The notes under the pieces were generated by a model, which made no database searches, was not told the origin of the DNA, and saw only the letters and a program-made list of their open reading frames with translations. From Eupransor demetentiae (GTDB lineage: Bacteria; Bacillota; Bacilli; Lactobacillales; Lactobacillaceae), in the NCBI RefSeq assembly GCF_963930865.1, contig NZ_CAWVOH010000002.1:248001-312000 (forward strand): DNA of 64,000 nucleotides, in the 5' to 3' direction. Both the position numbers and the translations under genes were made by a program. This document shows, piece by piece, positions 44,017 through 51,703 of the stretch (its first letter is position 1; each line of letters begins with the position of its first letter).

Positions 44017-45504
44017 ATGGCTGAAGAACGAGCCCTCAATGATCAGATGGTTGCCCGTCGCCAGAAGCTTAAGGCTTTGGTTGATGACTTGCACCTCGAT
44101 CCATTCGGTAAGCGCTTTGATCGTACGGCAAAGGCTGCTGATTTACATGAAAAATATGATGGAATGACTGGAGAAGAATTGGCTGCTAAGCCAATCGAAG
44201 TCGTCATTGCTGGTCGCATGGTTGCCAAGCGTGGTGCCGGTAAGGTTATTTTCGCGGACATTCGCGATGTTTCCGGTAAGATTCAGGTCTATGCCCGTCG
44301 CGATGATTTAGGCGACAATTACCCAATTATTAAGCGTGCTGATCTTGGTGATTTCCTGGGTATTAAGGGAACCATGATGAAGACCGATGCAGGTGAATTG
44401 ACCATTTTGGTTTCTCACTTGACTCACTTGACTAAGGCTTTGCGCCCAATGCCAGATAAGTTCCACGGTATTTCGGATGTTGAAACTCGCTACCGTAAGC
44501 GTTACTTGGACTTGATTGCCAATGAAGACTCATTCCGCAAGTTCCAGCAACGTTCACACATCATCTCAGCCATCCGCCGCTACATGGATGGTCAAGATTT
44601 CTTGGAAGTGGAAACGCCAATCTTGCAAACGCAGGCTGGTGGAGCAGCGGCCCGTCCATTCGTTACCCACCACAATGCCTTGGACATCGACATGTACATG
44701 CGTATCGCCACTGAGCTTTACTTGAAGCGCTTGGTTGTAGGTGGTATGGAGCGTGTTTATGAAATCGGTCGTATCTTCCGTAACGAAGGAATGGACCCTA
44801 AGCACAATCCTGAATTTACTTCTTTGGAATCCTATGCAGCATACTGGGACTTCACTGACGTAATGAAGGAAACTGAAGGAATCTTCCGTGCCGGTGCAAA
44901 GGCCGTTTCAGACGACCTTAAGATTACCTATCAAGGGACTGAAATCGATTTGAACAAGCCTTTCAACCGTGCCCACATGGTTGATTTGATTAAGGATCGT
45001 ACTGGTGTTGATTTCTGGCCTGAAATGTCAGTTGAAGAAGCTCGTAAGTTGGCTGACGAACACCACGTTAAGTATGAAAAGTACTGGAAGGTTGGCCACA
45101 TCATCAACGCCTTCTTTGAAGAATTCGTTGAAGATACCTTGGAGCAACCAACCTTTGTCTACGGACATCCTGTTGAAGTATCACCATTGGCCAAGAAGAA
45201 TGCGGATGATCCACGCTTTACGGACCGTTTCGAACTCTTTATCAAGGGTTCTGAATTTGCCAATGCCTTTACTGAATTGAACGATCCAATCGATCAACGT
45301 CAACGTTTTGAAGCGCAAGCGGCAGAACGTGACAACGGTAATGACGAAGCGGAAAACATTGATGAAGACTTCGTCGAGGCCCTGGAATACGGTATGCCAC
45401 CTACGGGTGGATTGGGAATCGGAATCGATCGTTTGATTATGCTTTTGACTGATTCTGCAACCATTCGTGACGTGGTTTTGTTCCCAACAATGCGTCCTGA
45501 ATAA
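44017..45504 (+). CDS. lysS: Lysyl-tRNA synthetase, class II
   Basis: It charges tRNA-Lys. An N-terminal OB-fold anticodon-binding domain (about residues 60-165) is followed by the class II catalytic core. Motif 2 is RIFRNEGMDPKHNPEFTSLESY and motif 3 is GGLGIGIDRLIMLL. The length of 495 residues is standard. AAAGGAATTAATAC precedes the ATG. An extended -10 (TGTTATGAT) lies about 50 bases upstream. Confidence 0.97.
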   Translation: MAEERALNDQMVARRQKLKALVDDLHLDPFGKRFDRTAKAADLHEKYDGMTGEELAAKPIEVVIAGRMVAKRGAGKVIFADIRDVSGKIQVYARRDDLGDNYPIIKRADLGDFLGIKGTMMKTDAGELTILVSHLTHLTKALRPMPDKFHGISDVETRYRKRYLDLIANEDSFRKFQQRSHIISAIRRYMDGQDFLEVETPILQTQAGGAAARPFVTHHNALDIDMYMRIATELYLKRLVVGGMERVYEIGRIFRNEGMDPKHNPEFTSLESYAAYWDFTDVMKETEGIFRAGAKAVSDDLKITYQGTEIDLNKPFNRAHMVDLIKDRTGVDFWPEMSVEEARKLADEHHVKYEKYWKVGHIINAFFEEFVEDTLEQPTFVYGHPVEVSPLAKKNADDPRFTDRFELFIKGSEFANAFTELNDPIDQRQRFEAQAAERDNGNDEAENIDEDFVEALEYGMPPTGGLGIGIDRLIMLLTDSATIRDVVLFPTMRPE

Positions 45505-45527
45505 TTCTAATAAAAAGTCGATTTCTA

Positions 45528-45557
45528 TTGACAAAATGCTTGTTTATTCGCTATACT
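45528..45557 (+). promoter_or_regulatory. Promoter of the first tRNA-Asn
   Basis: TTGACA (45528-45533), 18 bases, TATACT (45552-45557). Confidence 0.75.
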
Positions 45558-45582
45558 GTTTTAGTTGAGTAAACAACATTAT

Positions 45583-45655
45583 TCCGACTTAGCTCAGTTG
45601 GTAGAGCACACGACTGTTAATCGTGTTGTCGTCGGTTCGAGCCCGACAGTCGGAG
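45583..45655 (+). tRNA. tRNA-Asn (anticodon GTT)
   Basis: A 73-base cloverleaf with a 7-bp acceptor stem (TCCGACT/AGTCGGA), GTT at positions 34-36 and TTCGAGC in the T loop. CCA is not encoded. A terminator follows. Confidence 0.97.
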
Positions 45656-45660
45656 CTAGT

Positions 45661-45684
45661 AAGCAGCCAGATGGCTGCTTTTTT
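45661..45684 (+). terminator. Terminator after the first tRNA-Asn
   Basis: AAGCAGCCA-GA-TGGCTGCTTTTTT. Confidence 0.85.
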
Positions 45685-45718
45685 CTTGGATTTTTTTCTA
45701 ATTTATCAGCTTAGTTCG

Positions 45719-45747
45719 TTGACAGTTCTGAATAGCCATGGCATAAT
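45719..45747 (+). promoter_or_regulatory. Promoter of the second tRNA-Asn and tRNA-Thr
   Basis: TTGACA (45719-45724), 17 bases, CATAAT (45742-45747). Confidence 0.7.
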
Positions 45748-45776
45748 GTAATAGTTGTTTTAAAGCAATGCATTAT

Positions 45777-45849
45777 TCCGACTTAGCTCAGTTGGTAGAG
45801 CACACGACTGTTAATCGTGTTGTCGCCGGTTCGAGCCCGGCAGTCGGAG
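45777..45849 (+). tRNA. tRNA-Asn (anticodon GTT), second copy
   Basis: Identical to the first tRNA-Asn except for one T-stem base pair, where T-A is replaced by C-G through two compensating changes. It is cotranscribed with the tRNA-Thr that follows after 5 bases. Confidence 0.97.
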
Positions 45850-45854
45850 TATTT

Positions 45855-45927
45855 GCCGACGTAGCTCAGTTGGTAGAGCACGGGTATCGTAAACCTGGGG
45901 TCGGAGGTTCGATTCCTCTCGTCGGCA
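45855..45927 (+). tRNA. tRNA-Thr (anticodon CGT)
   Basis: A 73-base cloverleaf with acceptor GCCGACG/CGTCGGC and CGT at 34-36, reading ACG. CCA is not encoded. A terminator follows at 45934-45963. Confidence 0.95.
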
Positions 45928-45933
45928 CTGAGT

Positions 45934-45963
45934 AAAAAGCACACCATGTTGGTGTGCTTTTTT
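45934..45963 (+). terminator. Terminator after tRNA-Thr
   Basis: AAAAAGCACACC-ATGTT-GGTGTGCTTTTTT. Confidence 0.9.
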
Positions 45964-45995
45964 GTTATAGTAGACCCAATCAAAAGGAGGTCACG

Positions 45996-46466
45996 ATGAC
46001 AACAATCTATGATTTCAAAGAAAAAGAAATGAACGGTGGCGACATCGATTTGAAGGATTACCAGGGCAAGGTGCTCTTAATCGTTAATACGGCCTCAAAG
46101 TGTGGCCTGGCACCACAACTTGAAGGCTTAGAAGCGCTTTACAAGCAATATAAGGACGATGGGCTCGTGGTTCTAGGTTTGCCTTCTAACCAGTTTAAAC
46201 AAGAACTGGCGGACGGTCAGGACGCTTCAGAGTATTGCCAGATCCATTATGGTGTTACTTTTCCCATGACGGAGCGTGTGCAGGTCAATGGCGATGATGA
46301 AGATCCACTTTTCACCTATCTGAAGGCTGAATCTGGCCATGGCCGCATCAAGTGGAATTACACTAAGTTTTTGATTGGCCGCGACGGACAGCTTATTCAC
46401 CGTTATGCGCCGACCACAAAGCCTGAAAAAATTGAACCTGCCATTAAAGAAGCTTTGCAGGCATAA
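45996..46466 (+). CDS. gpx: Glutathione peroxidase family thiol peroxidase
   Basis: It reduces peroxides with a cysteine active site. The peroxidatic Cys36 lies in VNTASKCGLAPQLEGLE, and the Gln and Trp of the catalytic set are in LGLPSNQF and KWNYTKFLIG. A second cysteine in EYCQIHYG could be the resolving residue of a thioredoxin-dependent type. The length of 156 residues is normal for bacterial BsaA/Gpo. The ATG at 45996 is preceded by AAAAGGAGG. It is monocistronic, between two terminators. Confidence 0.9.
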   Translation: MTTIYDFKEKEMNGGDIDLKDYQGKVLLIVNTASKCGLAPQLEGLEALYKQYKDDGLVVLGLPSNQFKQELADGQDASEYCQIHYGVTFPMTERVQVNGDDEDPLFTYLKAESGHGRIKWNYTKFLIGRDGQLIHRYAPTTKPEKIEPAIKEALQA

Positions 46467-46467
46467 G

Positions 46468-46494
46468 AAAAGCAGCCAACATGGCTGCTTTTTT
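46468..46494. terminator. Bidirectional terminator between gpx and the hydrolase
   Basis: AAAAGCAGCCA-ACA-TGGCTGCTTTTTT between convergent genes. Confidence 0.88.
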
Positions 46495-47332
46495 AATGCC
46501 AATTTTTAATGTAGTCAGCGATGATTTGGTACTGGCTTTCCAAGGCAAAATGGCCCGCATCCAGCAAATGAATCTCTGCTTTCGGTAGGTCGCGTTTGAA
46601 GGCCTCGGCGCCCGGATAGACGAAGGAAGGATCGTTCTTACCCCAAAGCGCCAATAATTTGGGTTCTTCTTGGCGGAGGTATTTTTGGAAAGTTGGATAG
46701 AGCGCCACATTGTTCTGATAATCGAAAATTAAGTCCGACTGCACTTCAGCATAGTTGGCATTCTGCGAATAAAAAATATCGAGGGAATAACCGTCAGGGG
46801 CGACGCTTCCAGGCCGTTCGCCATTGAGATACTGATTCTTAATTGTATCGGGAGCAAAAGCGCTTTGAAAAGCTTGCCGCTGTGCTTGGGTCGGATTATG
46901 CCAATATTTTGCCCGTTCTTGCCATTTGGCTCCCAAGCCCTCCTGATAGATGTTACCATTTTGACTAATGATTCCCAGGACTGACTCAGGCTGGCGCAGG
47001 GCCAAACGAAAGCCGATGGGCGCACCGTAATCAAAGACGTAGAGGTAGTATCGCTTGATTAACAGCTGTTCGATAAGCGCTTCGACAATGTCCGTTAAGT
47101 GTTCGAAGCTGTACTTGAATTCCTTATGATTTGGCTTTGCAGACTGACCGAAACCAGGATAGTCGGGGGCAAGCAAATGAAAGTCGTTTTCGAGTAAGGG
47201 CATCAAATTGCGGAAGTAAAAGCTGGAAGAAGGAAAGCCATGGAGCAACACTAAGGTTGGTTTTTTAGGGTTTCCAGCCTCACGATAGAAGATTTTTTGT
47301 TTTTCAATTTCAGTGTAATGGTAAGTGATCAT
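46493..47332 (-). CDS. Alpha/beta hydrolase, epoxide hydrolase or haloalkane dehalogenase type
   Basis: This 279-residue alpha/beta-fold enzyme has the oxyanion loop LLHGFPSSSF. The nucleophile elbow is YVFDYGAPIGFR, where the nucleophile is Asp, as in epoxide hydrolases and haloalkane dehalogenases, not Ser as in esterases. The acid is likely in LLALWGKNDPSF and the base His in DAGHFALES. The substrate is unknown; such genes are common in lactobacilli as general hydrolases. It is convergent with gpx and stands alone. Confidence 0.8.
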   Translation of the reverse strand: MITYHYTEIEKQKIFYREAGNPKKPTLVLLHGFPSSSFYFRNLMPLLENDFHLLAPDYPGFGQSAKPNHKEFKYSFEHLTDIVEALIEQLLIKRYYLYVFDYGAPIGFRLALRQPESVLGIISQNGNIYQEGLGAKWQERAKYWHNPTQAQRQAFQSAFAPDTIKNQYLNGERPGSVAPDGYSLDIFYSQNANYAEVQSDLIFDYQNNVALYPTFQKYLRQEEPKLLALWGKNDPSFVYPGAEAFKRDLPKAEIHLLDAGHFALESQYQIIADYIKNWH

Positions 47333-47370
47333 GAGAAAGTCCTTTCTTTAAGAATAAATCAGACCAAGCA

Positions 47371-47393
47371 AAAAAGCACTCCGAAGAGTGCTT
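47371..47393 (-). terminator. Terminator after the permease gene
   Basis: On the minus strand AAAGCACTC-TTCG-GAGTGCTTTTTT. Confidence 0.8.
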
Positions 47394-47404
47394 TCAAGTT
47401 GATT

Positions 47405-48439
47405 TTAGATCTTTGAACGCTTACCGAAGTAGTAGAGGCCACCACCGATAATAACGTAGGCAGCAAGGACTGTGATAGGCATTGCCGTGGCGTGACCATC
47501 GAAGAAGACGATGTTACGTAGCAAAGTACCAGTTGCACCAGGTGGAAGGAGTTGTCCGAAGGCACCCCAACCAGAAGGCAACATTTCAGGTGCTGAAGAT
47601 AGTCCGGAAAGAGGGTTTCCAAGTAGAATCAACATCACTGCGGCGATACCAAGTCCAGCATTACCAATGACTTCCAAAAGTCCGAGAACGAAGAAACCAG
47701 TGGCAGCAATACCAAGCATGGCACATAGGGAAGTAATGAAGTAGTTGCCGTCGAAGGTACCTACAACGAACTGGATAACGGCAACCAAGCCAAGTCCACC
47801 GATTACGGCGAAGGCAAGGATGGCAGCTAACTTTTCGCGCTTGCCCTTAACCATGTTGGCGATGGCAACTGCACCAATCCAACCACCCAAGGCGATTGGT
47901 AGGGCACCGGCTGCAAGACCAGCTCCCTTAGGGTCAGCCTTAGGGAAGGACTTCAAATCAACAATCTTGGCCTGCTTAGCATCGATAGCGTTTAGCTTAG
48001 CCTGCATCATCTTAATGGTCTGGACATCCTGTGCCTTTTCCATCATTGGTGCGATTTGAGCCTTAGCAGCGGCCTTTTGTTGCGTAACCATTCCTTGACC
48101 GATTTGAGTCAAAGCTTGTGCAACAGCAGTTGAAGCTGCTGAAGCTTCATAAATGGTAACGTCACCAGTCTTTGAAAGGGCAATGGCACCGTATATCTTA
48201 CGATCAGTGACGTCATCCTTCATGCTGTTGTTGTGCTTGTAATGAGTAACCTTGAAGCCCTTATCTTCAAGAGGCTTAGCCAACTTATCATAAGTGGCTT
48301 TGTCTTCGGTTACGACACCGATTGGGACGTTATGAACGCCCGAATTAACGGCTGGAAGTGAGAAGGCAGTCATCATGATTCCCAAGATAACTGTCAAACC
48401 AACAACCAGCGTCAAAATGAATTTGTATGATGATTTCAT
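47405..48439 (-). CDS. YhgE/Pip- or ABC-2-like membrane protein
   Basis: This 344-residue protein has one N-terminal transmembrane helix (about residues 7-29) and a long external region of about 145 residues with a helical part (GQGMVTQQKAAAKAQIAPMMEKAQ). Five C-terminal transmembrane helices complete it. This is the layout of the YhgE/Pip and DUF3533 branch of ABC-2 permeases. A TetR gene lies directly upstream on the same strand, the usual arrangement for drug- or lipid-responsive systems. No ATPase is encoded beside it. The function is unknown. Confidence 0.75.
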   Translation of the reverse strand: MKSSYKFILTLVVGLTVILGIMMTAFSLPAVNSGVHNVPIGVVTEDKATYDKLAKPLEDKGFKVTHYKHNNSMKDDVTDRKIYGAIALSKTGDVTIYEASAASTAVAQALTQIGQGMVTQQKAAAKAQIAPMMEKAQDVQTIKMMQAKLNAIDAKQAKIVDLKSFPKADPKGAGLAAGALPIALGGWIGAVAIANMVKGKREKLAAILAFAVIGGLGLVAVIQFVVGTFDGNYFITSLCAMLGIAATGFFVLGLLEVIGNAGLGIAAVMLILLGNPLSGLSSAPEMLPSGWGAFGQLLPPGATGTLLRNIVFFDGHATAMPITVLAAYVIIGGGLYYFGKRSKI

Positions 48440-48525
48440 TTCTCTGCTCCTTTATTTTTAACAAGTCTTATTTTAAAGGGCATAGAAAAGTAAACAACCA
48501 TCAATATCCGATAAGTGTTGGGTAT

Positions 48526-49149
48526 TTACATGTTCAGTAAGTTTTTGAAAATTCCGGGCGCGATTTGACCAACAATTTCTGAAAATTCTTCTGGTGTTTC
48601 TTTAAAATTACGTTGCATCCAGGTCACCATGAGATTAATGACGGTACTTCCGGTCATGGCGTTGACGTACTCTGCTGGAATCGTAATTCGTTGATCAAGT
48701 TGGTTGTTTTGAAATTCTTTTTGAGCACGATTCGTTAGACGAAAACCGAATTTACCATCTGATTTTGGACCGATAAAGAGTTGAAAGATATCGCGTCGCT
48801 GATAAAGTCCTTCGCATAAGCCAATGATTCGTTGTCGAATGACACTGGCATTTTGGAGATTTTCGTAACTGAGCTTGGGCAGGTCGGATAGCACTTCTTC
48901 AATCGTCGCCAACTGCATCTTCTCCATCAAATCTTCTTTATCGATGTAATGGGCGTAGAAAGTTGAACGGTTGATTTCTGCTGCTTTAACAATTTGGCTA
49001 ACGGTAATGTGATCAAAACCAACCGTTTTGACAAGCTTCAAGAATTCATTTTGAATGCGGGCATCACTTTGTTGATATCGGGCGTCTGTTTTCATATTAA
49101 GAACGCTTTCTTCAAATTTTTTAATATAGTAATTAAGGCTTTTATTCAC
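48526..49149 (-). CDS. TetR-family transcriptional regulator
   Basis: This 207-residue regulator has an N-terminal HTH (FLKLVKTVGFDHITVSQIVKAAEINRSTFYAHYIDKEDLMEKM) and a helical ligand-binding C-terminus of the DUF/TetR_C type seen in YhgE-linked regulators. The GTG at 49149 is preceded by AAGGG; an internal ATG at 49095 would remove about 18 residues before the HTH. It lies upstream of the permease gene and is divergent from a tiny peptide gene whose -10 box sits in a 13-base palindrome, a plausible operator. Confidence 0.85.
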   Translation of the reverse strand: MNKSLNYYIKKFEESVLNMKTDARYQQSDARIQNEFLKLVKTVGFDHITVSQIVKAAEINRSTFYAHYIDKEDLMEKMQLATIEEVLSDLPKLSYENLQNASVIRQRIIGLCEGLYQRRDIFQLFIGPKSDGKFGFRLTNRAQKEFQNNQLDQRITIPAEYVNAMTGSTVINLMVTWMQRNFKETPEEFSEIVGQIAPGIFKNLLNM

Positions 49150-49218
49150 TTATACCCTTAGAATGATAAAATCTATTTAAGCTTAGATTACAGAATGTTA
49201 ACTAATTGTTGCAAAAGT

Positions 49219-49251
49219 GTGACAAATAAGACAAAGTAATGTATAATACAT
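49219..49251 (+). promoter_or_regulatory. Promoter and palindromic operator of the peptide gene
   Basis: GTGACA (49219-49224), 17 bases and TATAAT (49242-49247) form a strong promoter. The -10 box lies inside the perfect palindrome ATGTAT-A-ATACAT (49239-49251), a likely binding site for the divergent TetR protein. Confidence 0.6.
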
Positions 49252-49283
49252 GTATAAGCGTTACGTAGGAAGGGGATGAACTT

Positions 49284-49337
49284 ATGTTCTTCAAAGGTTT
49301 CATGGATTGGTATAATGGTTCAGGTACCCACATCTAA
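49284..49337 (+). CDS. Candidate 17-residue peptide MFFKGFMDWYNGSGTHI
   Basis: This short ORF has all the parts of a separate gene: a promoter about 35 bases upstream, the ribosome site AGGAAGGGG 8 bases before the ATG, and a terminator 27 bases after the TAA. No other gene lies on this transcript. The peptide is aromatic and amphipathic (three Phe, one Trp, one Tyr, with Lys and Asp between) and ends in a flexible GSGTHI. It could be a membrane-active microprotein, a signalling peptide or an orphan leader peptide. I recognise no family. Confidence 0.55.
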   Translation: MFFKGFMDWYNGSGTHI

Positions 49338-49363
49338 ACCGTTTTACGAATGTTTATTTGAGG

Positions 49364-49392
49364 AGTTGGTTGGGTTTCTAACCAGCTTTTCT
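49364..49392 (+). terminator. Terminator after the peptide gene
   Basis: AGTTGGTT and AACCAGCT (one G-T pair) with a short T-rich tail (TTTTCTT). Confidence 0.65.
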
Positions 49393-49423
49393 TATTATTA
49401 CAGTAATATTACTTTTGTAAAAT

Positions 49424-49456
49424 AAAGAGCTTGAACGGATAACGTTCAAGCTCTTT
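49424..49456. terminator. Strong terminator after the GNAT gene, usable on both strands
   Basis: AAAGAGCTTGAACG and CGTTCAAGCTCTTT form a long perfect stem. Confidence 0.9.
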
Positions 49457-49457
49457 T

Positions 49458-49955
49458 TCATTTCTTAAAGTCATTAGCGAAGAGACCCATCATGTAAGAA
49501 TCGTGATACTTGCCTTCAGCAAAATAATGTTGTTTGAGGCAGCCTTCCTCTTGGAAGCCAATCTTCTTATAAATATGAACGGCGGCTGCATTGTCCACGT
49601 CAACAATCAAGTAAATCTTGTGAAGGTTTAGGACGGAGAAGGCGTATTCTAGGCCAGCCAGCATGCCTTTTTGTGCCAAGCCTTGGCCCTGAAAATCAGG
49701 ATGAATGATAATTTGAATTTCAGCGTGGCGATGAATCGTGTTAATGTCCATCAATTCGACCACACCGGCAAATTGGTCGTCGACTTCAATCACGAAGCGA
49801 CGTTCGGCTTGGTCAAGGACGTGGCGGTCGTACAAAATACTGAGTTCGTCAAATGACGTATAGGGTTCTTCGAACCATAGCGCCATCACGGAACGGGAGT
49901 TACGTTGCTGATAAATGTGGGGAAGATCCTTTTTCTCCAGTGGTCGGATATTCAT
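49458..49955 (-). CDS. GNAT acetyltransferase, SpeG/RimJ-like
   Basis: This 165-residue GNAT protein begins MNIRPLEKKDLPHIYQQRNS and has the acetyl-CoA motif IIHPDFQGQGLAQKGMLAGLEYAF followed by VDVDNAAAVHIYKKIGFQEEG. The pattern resembles spermidine acetyltransferase SpeG and related RimJ-type enzymes. The acceptor is not certain. The ATG at 49955 is used; a longer in-frame reading to 50216 would run through tRNA-Gln and is artificial. Confidence 0.8.
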   Translation of the reverse strand: MNIRPLEKKDLPHIYQQRNSRSVMALWFEEPYTSFDELSILYDRHVLDQAERRFVIEVDDQFAGVVELMDINTIHRHAEIQIIIHPDFQGQGLAQKGMLAGLEYAFSVLNLHKIYLIVDVDNAAAVHIYKKIGFQEEGCLKQHYFAEGKYHDSYMMGLFANDFKK

Positions 49956-49994
49956 AGATACCTGCTTTCGTAGATTGGAACTATGATAACACAA

Positions 49995-50020
49995 AAGGCG
50001 ACATCCGCAGATGTCGCCCT
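49995..50020 (-). terminator. Terminator after tRNA-Gln
   Basis: On the minus strand GGCGACATC-TGCG-GATGTCGCC followed by TTTTGT. Confidence 0.85.
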
Positions 50021-50025
50021 TGAGA

Positions 50026-50097
50026 TTGCCCCTGCTGGATTCGAACCAGCGCATAACGGCACCAGAAGCCGTCGCCTTACCGCTTGGCCAAGGGGCA
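50026..50097 (-). tRNA. tRNA-Gln (anticodon CTG)
   Basis: A 72-base cloverleaf on the minus strand with acceptor TGCCCCT/AGGGGCA, discriminator A, and CTG in the loop TTCTGGT closed by ACGGC/GCCGT. The T-A first pair is typical of bacterial tRNA-Gln. It reads CAG. CCA is not encoded. Confidence 0.93.
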
Positions 50098-50180
50098 ATT
50101 ACTTGAATTATATTACCGAATTTTGGCCGCTTTTGCAAGGGTAAATTCAACTTTTCTATCCGACGATAACTTGATTTTAT

Positions 50181-50209
50181 TTGATAAAAGGGACTAGGCC
50201 AATTATAAT
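50181..50209 (+). promoter_or_regulatory. Promoter of the GntR gene
   Basis: TTGATA (50181-50186), 17 bases, TATAAT (50204-50209). GGCC occurs three times around the -10 (AGGCC, TAGGCCATAGAGGCC), which may be part of an autoregulatory operator. Confidence 0.65.
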
Positions 50210-50278
50210 AGGCCATAGAGGCCAGTATTAGTAGACCCCATATAATTAGACTTGAATCAATAAGTGGAGGAGGTTGCT

Positions 50279-50977
50279 ATGGGTATACCACGTTACATTG
50301 AAATCCATAATGAAATACGTGAACGAATTGCTGCGGGTGAATGGCAGACGAATAACCGTTTGCCGGCAGAACGTGATTTGGCCGAGACCTTTCATGTTTC
50401 CCGTATGACCTTGCGTCAGGCCATCCAAACCTTGGTTGATGAAGGAATTTTGGAACGTAAAGTTGGTTCCGGAACCTATGTTGCCGAGAAGAAGGTTTCT
50501 GAACGTGCACTGGGCGTGACCAGCTTTACGGAACTGATGAAACAGGCGGGCAGAACACCGCAGTCAATTACCGTTTCTTATAAAATTACGATGCCATCAG
50601 CGTCCGAAATGGGTCGGCTAAAGCTTAAGGCAGACGACGAAGTGCTTGTCATGGAGCGTTTGCGGTTAGGTGATGATGAACCCATTTTGCTCGAGCAGAC
50701 GACTTTGCCCGTAAAGTTAGTCAATAACTTTACCCGTTCGGAGCTAACGGATTCACTCTATGCCACCCTGATTAAGGCGGGCATTCAGCCCGGTCACGCT
50801 GAGCAAACGGTGACGGCTTCATTGGCCACCGAACGCCAGGCCGACTTCTTGCAGATTAAGCGTGGGGACGCCATTCTTTCGGTTCGTCAGGTCTCTTATG
50901 ATCAAAATGACCAGCCTTTTGAATACGTCCGTTCTTACTACGTTGGCGATCGTTTTGAATTTAAATTAATGCGTTAA
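50279..50977 (+). CDS. GntR-family regulator with UTRA domain (HutC subfamily)
   Basis: The N-terminal winged helix (LPAERDLAETFHVSRMTLRQAIQTLVDEGILERKVGSGTYV, residues about 27-66) is followed by a UTRA ligand-binding domain. HutC/YvoA-type regulators sense sugar phosphates such as GlcNAc-6-P or amino-acid derivatives. The 232-residue length fits. The ATG at 50279 follows GTGGAGGAGGTTGCT. It is monocistronic, so its targets lie elsewhere or it controls itself. Confidence 0.87.
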   Translation: MGIPRYIEIHNEIRERIAAGEWQTNNRLPAERDLAETFHVSRMTLRQAIQTLVDEGILERKVGSGTYVAEKKVSERALGVTSFTELMKQAGRTPQSITVSYKITMPSASEMGRLKLKADDEVLVMERLRLGDDEPILLEQTTLPVKLVNNFTRSELTDSLYATLIKAGIQPGHAEQTVTASLATERQADFLQIKRGDAILSVRQVSYDQNDQPFEYVRSYYVGDRFEFKLMR

Positions 50978-51005
50978 AAAAGCCGCTCAGCTGAGCGGCT
51001 TTTTA
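50976..51005. terminator. Bidirectional terminator between GntR and SDR genes
   Basis: AAAAAAGCCGCTCAG and CTGAGCGGCTTTTT, a perfect palindrome between convergent genes. Confidence 0.92.
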
Positions 51006-51659
51006 TTATCCATTGGCGATGGTAAAACGTTCTTGGTGGTATTGAGGCTTCTTTAATTCCTTCAAGATGGCCAAAACCAAGGTACTAGTCGACGTCAAGG
51101 CCGGCTTACCATCTTTGGTAATCAATTCATCCTTGCCAATCACAGGCTTTTCACTGGCGGGGCCGGTGTGGTAATCCAATGAAGGGGAGATACCAAGCCA
51201 GTTGACGTTTTTAACAGTGCGCAAGAATTCCAATTCTGCCAACTGGTTTTCAGGGATTGCTAACCAAGGCTTGTTGTTTGGATCAGCTGCAATATCATCG
51301 ACGACCAGGTGTTTGTCCTTGCCAGTCACAAGGGAACCAGCGCCTAAAACAAAGACTAGACGGGGCTTTTCGCTGTCACGTAGTTGGGCAACCAAATGCG
51401 TGGCCAAGTCAACGTGCAGATAAGCCTTTTCGGGTGCTGTTGCAAAAGCATCGATAACGGCGTCGTACTGCTGCAATTGTTCACGCGTTAAGGTAAAGGC
51501 GTCTTGGGCCAAGGTGTCAATGTCCTTGAAGTACTTCTTCAAGTCGTCCAAATGTTCTTGGGAAGGGCTGTTGGCAGTAATTTCGTCACCTTGAGCTAAG
51601 GCTTCGCGAACAAAGGTTGAACCGGTCATACCAGTGGCGCCAATAACTAAAATTTTCAT
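51006..51659 (-). CDS. NAD(P)-binding atypical SDR (YwnB-like)
   Basis: This 217-residue Rossmann-fold protein begins MKILVIGATGMTGSTFVREAL with the GATGxTG motif. FVLGAGSLV and LGISPSLDYH fit the atypical SDR group that includes NADPH-binding flavin reductase and YwnB-like proteins. The catalytic YxxxK is not evident, so the activity is unknown. It lies between the metI terminator and GntR, with AAAGGATTTATTC before the ATG. Confidence 0.75.
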   Translation of the reverse strand: MKILVIGATGMTGSTFVREALAQGDEITANSPSQEHLDDLKKYFKDIDTLAQDAFTLTREQLQQYDAVIDAFATAPEKAYLHVDLATHLVAQLRDSEKPRLVFVLGAGSLVTGKDKHLVVDDIAADPNNKPWLAIPENQLAELEFLRTVKNVNWLGISPSLDYHTGPASEKPVIGKDELITKDGKPALTSTSTLVLAILKELKKPQYHQERFTIANG

Positions 51660-51679
51660 GAATAAATCCTTTCTTCAAT

Positions 51680-51703
51680 AAAAAGCCCCGAAGGGCTTTT
51701 TTT
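51680..51703 (-). terminator. Terminator after metI
   Basis: On the minus strand AAAAAAAGCCC-TTCG-GGGCTTTTTATT; the A-side overlaps the metI stop codon region. Confidence 0.8.

Noticed and set aside
49276..49420. Alternative ORF from ATG 49276 overlapping the 17-residue peptide
   Set aside because: Its ATG abuts the ribosome site without spacing, and the frame runs through the terminator hairpin.
49955..50216. N-terminal extension of the GNAT gene
   Set aside because: It would translate through tRNA-Gln and its terminator; the ATG at 49955 gives a normal GNAT start.
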